Shown: positions 57,022-64,000 of the stretch, piece after piece | Numbering within the stretch: position 1 is the stretch's first letter | Layout: each line of letters opens with the position of its first letter | Origin: Adiantum capillus-veneris | Lineage: Eukaryota > Streptophyta > Polypodiopsida > Polypodiales > Pteridaceae | Assembly (NCBI GenBank): GCA_014529385.2 | Contig: CM043964.1 | Location: forward strand, 8,381,497-8,445,496 | Direction of reading: 5' to 3' | DNA length: 64,000 nt | Program-made: the position numbers and the translations under genes | The notes under the pieces: model-generated | Databases searched by the model: none | The model's input: the letters and a program-made list of their open reading frames with translations, nothing else | Told to the model about the DNA's origin: nothing

Positions 57022-57300
57022 TGTTAAAGATGATGAAACAGGAAACAGAAGGAAGATAGCAACTCAGAGTAGGAAGAAGATGGAGAAGGAGAAGACACAG
57101 AGCTTGCGTACGAGATCTCTGTAGTCTATCTCTCTGTATTAGAATAATAGAGTATATACAAACTCAGAGCTACAAAGCTTATATGAGACCCTAAGAGATA
57201 AGGTGTCCTTTCACACCAGATGTCCAGGGGGAAAAACCCAGTGGGAGAAAAGTGCCCCTGGTGAAGCGTGTATACACACTAACACTACTACATGTCTACA
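57022..57300 (-). repeat. 3' LTR of copia element 2
   Basis: 279 bp; pairs with 61928-62206, about 5 substitutions. Confidence 0.95.
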
Positions 57301-57347
57301 AATCCCCCCTGTAGTGATAGTGTGAATCCGTACAAGGTAGCAGATCA

Positions 57348-60300
57348 TCATGTGTATGAGAGTAAGCCCAAAGCTTTTCGGAAACCTTCAAACTTTTCTC
57401 GTGATAATGCCTTCATAAATAGATCTGCAATGTTATCCTGTGTAGGACAGTAAGTTAGTGTGATCTCCCCTACATGTAGCCTTCCCCTGACATAGTGGTA
57501 GTGAACCTCTATGTGCTTTGTTCTTGCATGAAATACTGGATTCCTTGCAACTGCCATAGCACTCTGACTGTTAGTGAAAATGGTAGTGGGTGCCTGTTGA
57601 CACTCACAAAGATCTGCCAATAACCTGCGTATCCATACACAATCAACTGTTGCGGTGAAAGCTGCCCTGTACTCAGCTTCACAAGTTGATGTAGCCACTG
57701 TGGGTTGCTTCTTGCTTAGCCACGATATACATGCATTTCCCAAGAAAAAACAATTCCCACCTGTGGAATGTCGTGTGTCAAAATCACCAACCCAATCTGA
57801 ATTGCTGTAACCAAGAAGCTGCATAGAACTGTGCTTTCCATACATATCCCCCCTTGGAAAGAACATGGAAAGATTAGGCGTACCTGAAAGGTAACGAAGT
57901 ATGCGCTTCACAGCCTGCCAATGATGTATACCTGGGCTATGCATAAATCTTCTTGCTTGTGAAACCCCAAATTGAATGTCTGGATGAGTGTTGCCTGCCA
58001 AATATATCAATCAACCAACCACTGTTGCATAAGTATGTACATCAAAAGGTTCTCCAGCATCGTGCATGCTCAACTTTGATCCAGTTTCTACGGGTGTAGA
58101 GATTGGTTTACAATTTTGCATACCAAACTTGTCCAAAATTTTATGCAAATGTTTTGCATGCAACATGTATATGCCATCCTCTGATTGCACAAACTGAATA
58201 CCCAAGTAATAATGTAGCAAACCAAGATCAGACATCTCAAAGGTTTTTCTCAAAGCATCTTTAAACGCTTTAATTTCATCTGCAGTATTGCCTGTAAGAA
58301 GCATATCATCCACATAAAGTGTTAGCATAATGAGAACTCTATCTCTCTTTTTTACACACAAAGTACTTTCTGTTGGACTATTCTGAAATCCCTGGCCAAT
58401 CAAATAAGTATGTATCTTCTCATACCATGCTCTTGGAGCCTGTTTGAGACCATACAAAGCTTTACGCAATCTACATACCTTTTGCTCTTGACCTTTTACA
58501 ACAAAACCACTTGGTTGACTTACATAAACTTCTTCCTGCAAATCACCATTCAAAAAAGCAGTTTTGATATCCAGCTGATGCACTTTCCAACCATGATGAG
58601 CAGCAATTGCAACTAGTGATCTAACTGTGGACGCACGAGAAGTAGGAGCAAAGGTTTCATCATAATCTATGCCTTTCTGTTGCACATAGCCTTTTGCCAC
58701 AAGCCTTGCTTTGTACCTATCAACAGTACCATCTTGTTTCCTTTTTACCTTAAAAACCCACTTTGTACCAATAGGCTTTTTACCTTTAGGCAAGTCCACT
58801 AGATCCCATGTATGATTCTTATGAATAGAATCAATTTCTTGCTGCATAGCATCTTTCCACTGAACACACTCTAAAGCTTGTTCAAATGAATCAGGCTCAT
58901 CTGCATCACGAAGAGTGTTAAAGCAAGCCAAATCTACTTGCTCTCTGCCAAAAGTAGTACCAACACGTGTTTTTCATGGCAACGGTGCATCCAACTTGCT
59001 ATCCTGCAAAGTTTTTTGAACCCATTTAGGCAAGGTTCTTTCTTCCCTGAGAACTTCTTGCTCTTCACGCACAATTTCCTCTACATCATGAGGTGTCACA
59101 TGCTGATCAAAAGATTGATCAAGATTATCAACCTGTTGTGATTCTTGATTCTCCACAAAAGAAGGAAGCAAACCTTCAAATACATCATGTGTCTGCATAT
59201 GAGGTACATCAAAAGCAACCATAGGTTGAGCAGTAGTTTCTGCAAAAATTACATCACGAATTTCAAAATTCTTGTTTGTAGCAGGATTGTAAAGTCTATA
59301 ACCTTTACTTCCACTACTGTACCCCACAAATATACATTTGATTGCCTTATCATCAAGCTTCCCACGTAACTGCTAAGGGATGTGAGCATAAGCAAGACAA
59401 CCAAAAACACGAAGATAACTGACTGAAGGTTTTCTGTCATACCAAGCTTCATATGGAGTAATGGTCTTCAAGGCACGAGTAGGACACCTGTTCAAAACAT
59501 GTGCTACACAAGCAACTGCCTCCATCCATAGCTTATGAGGCAAACTCTTAGCCTTGAGCATACATCTAGCCGTCTCCATTAAAGACCTGTTCTTCCTTTC
59601 TGCAACACCATTTTGTTGTGGTTTGTATGGCATAGTGCATTGGTGTTTAATGCCTTTCTTTCCCAAAAAATCCTTAAATGCACCTGACATGTATTCACCT
59701 CCTCGATCGGTACGAAGAGTCTGTACTTTGCAACCTGTTTCATTTTCAACCATGGTGACATAATGTTGAAAAATTGCAAACACTTCTGACTTTGCTTTGA
59801 GTGGATACACCCAACAAAACCTGGAAAAGTCATCAATGAAGGTCACAAAATAAAGGCTGTTTCCCATAGATGGCGTCCTCATAGGACCACATACATCACT
59901 GTGTACAAGCTGCAACTTTCGTGTCCCTCTAACTGAACCATCTTGAAAAATGCAAATCTATGCATCTTTCCAAGAACGCAACCTTCACATACATGTCTTG
60001 GTGGCATCTCCAATAAAGACAAATCATGCACCATATTATGACGTTGTAAAGTCATCAAACTGCCATAACCAACATGCCCAAATCTAGCATGCCACAACTC
60101 AGCATCTTGCATGGCCTGAGTCTTTGTTTCTGCAATACATACCTGAATCTGCTTTTCATAACGATCTAGCACAAATAGTCCATTTTCCAGCATACCTGTA
60201 GTGATAAGAGAATAATCATTCTCTTGATCTCGTACAACACATCTGTCATCCTCAAAAATGACCCGAAGACCATTTTTTGCAAGAGAGGATACAGACAACA

Positions 60301-61543
60301 AATTCTTCTTAATCCCTGGAACATATAAGACAGCTGGCAAGCATAAATCTGAACCATCTGAAATGGTAATCAAAATCTTACCAACGCCTTTGATTGGATA
60401 AGAAGCACTATTTGCACATGTCACCTTCTTTCCTGCTGGAGCTACATCCAATGAACAAAACAAATCCTTCCTTGAAGTAATATGCCTGGATGCACCACTA
60501 TCAAAGTAGCAAATCATTTGTTTCTCATCAACACTGTAAGCAGAAAAATCTGAACATACTACGAAAGCATAAGAATCCTGCACAAAGTTTCCAGACTCTT
60601 CTTTAGCTGTAGAAGAATCACCAGAAGCTGAAACAACCAAACTTGACTCTTTCTTCTTTTCTTTAGCAATTCGCTTTTTACACTCACTAATGTAGTGACC
60701 AGGTTTCTTGCAGTAGTGACATTTACCTTTCTTCTTGGACTTGTCGGAATCACCTTTAGACTTCTCTGAAGACTGTCCTACACCAGTCTCGGAGTGATGA
60801 GCACTCTCTTTACCCTTGTTTTTGTTCTGTACAACAAGAGCATGATCCATACCATCCACCTGTAAAGACTTGTTCTTACGTGATTGATCCTCCTACAATA
60901 GCAAAGCCACTAACTCTTCAAAACGAAGAGGCTCATGATTAGCTCGCAAAGACAGAGTCAAAGAAGTCTGAAAAGTCAAATAAGATGGTGGTAGTGAATT
61001 GAGTGTTTTGGAAACCAAGTCCTTCTCTGGAATCACTTCATCAATGCTAATCAATTGCTCTTTAAGATCCCTGATTTTTGTAAGATGCTCAACGATATCG
61101 TCACCTTCGTCCATCTGTATTTTGTCAAGTTGTTTCTTCAAAAACTCTATTCTGGCAGTGTTTCTTCCTCCAAACATAGCTTGCAGAGTTTCCCAAGCAT
61201 CCTTAGAAGTTCTGCAAGATCTGATATGTTGTGTGATTGTCCTCTTTATGGTTAAGACAATCACAGCCATAGCTTGTGCATCTTTAGTATCCCATTTCTT
61301 TTGCTCTGGAGTGACTTGTGAGGGTCCTGCACCAACAGCTGCACCACGACCAAGCGTGGCAGGTGCAATGCTACCTGGACGAACTTCATCTCCAGATACA
61401 TAATCCCACAATCCTTTACCAACCAAAACATTTTTGGCCATAAAAGACCAAAGAGAATAGTTGGTACCATCCAATTTGTCTTCGGATGTATACGCACCAA
61501 AAATCTCTTTCTCCATAGATTGAGCCATACTGTGGATGCACAC
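57348..61543 (-). pseudogene. Copia gag-pol polyprotein, broken by a few lesions
   Basis: Gag from about 61528 (MAQSMEKEIFGAYTSEDKLDG); TAG at about 60893 interrupts LVALLLQED. Next frame: CCHC knuckle CHYCKKPGHYISEC, protease YFDSGASRHITS, integrase zinc region LWHARFGHVGYG..C..C. After a frameshift near 59925: D-D-E in HSDVCGPM, LRTDRGGEY and NGVAERKNRS. Stops at 59373-59375 and about 58974, then RT from WKDAMQQEI with KARLVAKGYVQQKG, DIKTAFLNGDL and the YVDDMLL box. TGA at 58011 lies in the VVG.LIYLA motif, then RNase H with DWVGD, CEAEYRA and NSQSAMAVARN to LGLLSYT. All catalytic residues I looked for are present; five lesions stop translation. Confidence 0.93.
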
Positions 61544-61914
61544 AAGAGAGAAAAAGAACCTCCAAGAGATTCAAAAATCTCCTCTCCAATGCAAGCAAAA
61601 CTCTACACAAAATCTCAGCACAAAGCTAAGACAAGCTGCTTCCCAAAAGAACTGTTTACCTGAAGAAAATCTGTCAAAAAAGCACACCCTCTTGATCTAA
61701 ACGCCTCCGAAAAGTAACTTCTGCTACGCTACTCAAAACAAAATTCTGAGGGCTCGAACGGCTTCAAAAGGGGGGTAAAACACAGGTCACCTACTAAGAA
61801 TACTCCCCGAACGTCGAGGATGCTCCCACGAGCAAATTTTCCGAAAACTACCTGAAAACAGCGATTGCGAGCGCGGATGCGAAAACGCAAGTAGAGGCTC
61901 TGGAAATCACCTTG

Positions 61915-61926
61915 CTCTGATACCAT
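61915..61926 (-). promoter_or_regulatory. Primer-binding site of copia element 2
   Basis: Minus strand TGGTATCAGAGC, two bases inside the 5' LTR; the exact plant initiator-Met-tRNA site. Confidence 0.93.
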
Positions 61927-61927
61927 T

Positions 61928-62206
61928 TGTTAAAGATGATGAAATAGGAAACAGAAGGAAGATAGCAACTCAGAGTAGGAAGAAGATGGAGAAGGAGAAG
62001 ACACAGAGCTTGCGTACGAGATCTCTGTAGTCTATCTCTCTGTATTAGAATAATAGAGTATATACAAACTCAGAGCTACAAAGCTTATATGAGACCCTAA
62101 GAGATAAGGTGTCCTTTCACACCAGATGTCCAGGGGGGAAAACCCAGTGGGAGAAAAGTGCCCCTGGTGAAGCACGTACACACACTAACACTACTACATG
62201 TCTACA
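61928..62206 (-). repeat. 5' LTR of copia element 2
   Basis: 279 bp; partner of 57022-57300; followed on the right by the GTAAT duplication (62207-62211). Confidence 0.95.
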
Positions 62207-62211
62207 GTAAT

Positions 62212-62500
62212 GACTCCAAAAATCCACTCTTTATTTCTGTGAAAGCAAGTGAAGTAATCGAAGGCAGACAGCGAACAGTCGATCGCAACCACCCCACCTA
62301 TGCCCTCCACAGTGCATGACCAAGGCAAACTCGACCGACAACTCTACAGCTCCGAAGGCTCCATTGGCTGCGCGTGTAGGAAGGCCCACTTAACCCTTGC
62401 ATAAAGGAGGGTTGAACCCACCCCATGAGGGTAAGAGGCCAACACTTTACCATCAATCTATTGAGCCTTGTTGTGTATAACAAGAAAAGATGGCATACTT
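62212..62500. other. Unassigned sequence right of copia element 2
   Basis: It continues the target interrupted at 57021, so it should be upstream sequence of the minus-strand gypsy, but I cannot recognise RNase H or RT in it. Confidence 0.3.
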
Positions 62501-64000
62501 TTGTTGACAAGAAATCTAGAAGGAGAGGGAAAGCTTCAAACTTCAAGGGGAAGTAGTTTCACCCTTCCTTTTCACTTCTTGGAGGAAGGTGAGTTTTCCT
62601 CCAAAAATTCTTCTTTCCTCAAGGAGGTAGCTTCAAAGTTGGACTGCATTTCAAGCTTCTTTCTCCAAAAGAGTTTTTGGACTCCAATGAAGAAGATAAG
62701 GATTGGTTAGCATGGGATGCATGCCGCATGTTTGGCCTCTCTCTCACATAGTACCTTTCGAAGTATCGGGAAATAATATTAAAACTAGAAGGCCTAGATG
62801 AATTCCAAAAGATACACAGTTTTAATAGGGGTCTTGACAAAGACTATCATCTTCATGTCAATACCCAACATCCAAAAACTTTGGAAGAAGCCATCAGTCG
62901 TGCCCAAAGATATGTTGATGACCAAGAGAGGAAGGGAAATGTTACCTACTCTAAGATTAATTTTTATAAGAGCAATGTGGCTAAGAGCCAATGGTGAGGT
63001 AGATCTCCCACACATTCCAAGAGGAATAAGAGACAATCTACCTCTCCATGCTGCCCACAAGAGGCTAAGAAGCCTAAGCAATCATGAGATACTCCACATG
63101 TGTCTCTCAACACTGCTCATTTTGAGCATGCCAAGAAACACAATTTGTGTTTCAGCTGTCATTCAGAACAACAACAATGATTGTCCTCTTTTTCAAGGCA
63201 AAGAAAAGGCCATGCACACGGTTCAACACTTCACATTAGATTCATCTCCTAAATATTGTGTTGTAGAGGTTCTTCATATGGAAGAAAAGCACAAGTGTTG
63301 TGTGCCTGCTTCAATGTGGCAGCCCACCTTTGGCCCCCATGATTTGATTCGCATGCATGGCACTATTAACGGACAATGTGTAAGTATTTTAGTGGATGAT
63401 GGTCTTCATGAACTATAAGCTAGTCAAGAAATTGAAGCTGTCTGGCAATGATAAAGAAGTATGGAACACGGTAGTTCAAGGGGTTGAGCTTATTCTTCAA
63501 GATCATACGATGACCCTCAGGGGGTTCACTATGTGTAAAACTACCATATCACGTGCGTTCAAAACATGTTTGTAAAACCCCTTATCTGTGAAAGTTTTTA
63601 GAAATATAATATAGCCTTTTCTTTTGAAATATTTTTTTCAGATTTGAAAAAATAATGACCTTCTGTATATATATTTCTGTAAGTTTCAAGAACTTTAAAT
63701 ACCCTTTTGTTGATAGGTTACATTTTTATTAGGTGACCTCCCTGGGCGATGACCCTTGACTTTCAAGTTATGAACATGGACCATGTTGATGCAGTTTTAG
63801 GACTGGAGTGGCTTCATGGTTTAGGAAACACATTTCACACTAGTTATGAACACGACTCCTTATCCTTTATGGCCAATGGTAAACATGTACTTTTGCTTGG
63901 TGAGAAAAATAAACCATCTGTACCTCTTATATGTACAGTCGAGCTTTCTATTTTGCAGAAAGCATATTTAATAGATGAAGTCTTTCTATGTTACTGCTTG
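62501..64000 (+). pseudogene. Ty3-gypsy gag-protease, truncated by window end
   Basis: Gag part: GLDKDYHLHVNTQHPKTLEE then RAQRYVDDQERKGN (about 62828-62940), a segment common before the zinc knuckle. A CFSCH knuckle relic follows near 63150. The protease reads WQPTFGPHDLIRMHGTINGQ, ILVDDG (63390), then YKLVKKLKLSGND and WNTVVQGVELILQDHTMTL, and after an unrelated 150-bp AT-rich stretch (63570-63730) MDHVDAVLGLEWLHGLG. The ATHNF-type residues normally after DDGA are missing, a small deletion in the active site. Several stops and frame changes occur. RT would lie beyond the window. Confidence 0.7.

Larger units (their letters stand above)
57022..62206 (-). mobile_element. Ty1-copia LTR retrotransposon 2, nearly full length
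   Basis: 5185 bp with two 279-bp LTRs (ends TGTAGACATG...CTTTAACA on the minus strand) differing at about 5 sites, and a perfect 5-bp GTAAT duplication. The primer-binding site (TGGTATCAGAGC, complement of 61915-61926) and purine tract (CAGGGGGGATT, complement of 57301-57311) are intact. All copia domains are present in order. It is a relative of copia element 1 and carries the RT/RNase H region that element lost. Low LTR divergence suggests a recent insertion, into a gypsy integrase region. Confidence 0.95.

Overview
This is a nuclear window of a land plant, packed with transposable elements. Support for a plant comes from CACTA, hAT, Ty1-copia and Ty3-gypsy elements of plant type, a decayed PLS-type PPR gene, a Mei2-like RRM gene with short introns, and very long CT/GT microsatellites. 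The wording of the PPR relic (KGQLIHAQL.KSGLL, then KGLYPNFVTFACTLKSCG) resembles the expanded PPR families of seed-free plants, so a fern-like genome is my best guess. That is an inference only.

Layout. 1-6412: a decayed CACTA element on the minus strand (TNP2 transposase, DUF4218 and DUF4216 blocks, and a second Ptta/En/Spm-type ORF), with two tandem 346-bp foldback units inside it. 6413-11135: a Ty1-copia element with 227-bp LTRs, inserted with a perfect 5-bp target duplication. 11141-13230: microsatellites, a tandem pair of tRNA-like (SINE-like) units and small hairpins. 13500-17200: remnant of a gypsy element (gag, protease, tail of integrase). 17340-21290: mostly unrecognised, with an aspartic-protease fragment. 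21290-22650 (-): PPR pseudogene. 23021-24571 (+): exons of a Mei2-like RNA-binding protein, the best candidate host gene here. 24904-26086: two LTR ends head to head. 26771-31442 (-): a 4.7-kb LTR element with 1.05-kb LTRs and a gag-like plus very acidic ORF but no recognisable pol. 32034-32310: a decayed duplicate of the 5' end of the Mei2-like gene.

34663-44482 (+): a gypsy gag-protease region split exactly in the protease by an 8240-bp hAT element (36054-44293) with CAGGGATTT ends and a perfect 8-bp duplication GGTTTGTG. This hAT carries three genes: a protein-kinase-like gene and a RING-finger gene on the plus strand and a BED/DUF659 hAT transposase on the minus strand. They are framed by subterminal tandem arrays and by a GC-rich, TATA-containing block at each end.

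44483-55715 (+): an 11.2-kb LTR element encoding gag, a retropepsin and a novel ORF with seven W[I/V/A]PK motifs, but no visible reverse transcriptase or integrase. Its leader holds seven copies of a 24-bp palindrome.

55746-57016 (-): integrase of a chromovirus-like gypsy element. 57022-62206 (-): a fairly young Ty1-copia element (279-bp LTRs differing at about five sites, TSD GTAAT), broken by several stops. 62500-64000 (+): gag-protease of another gypsy element, running off the window.

Two things stand out as possibly undescribed. One is the three-gene hAT element with kinase-like and RING cargo. The other is the RT-less LTR element that combines a palindrome-studded leader with the WIPK-repeat protein.
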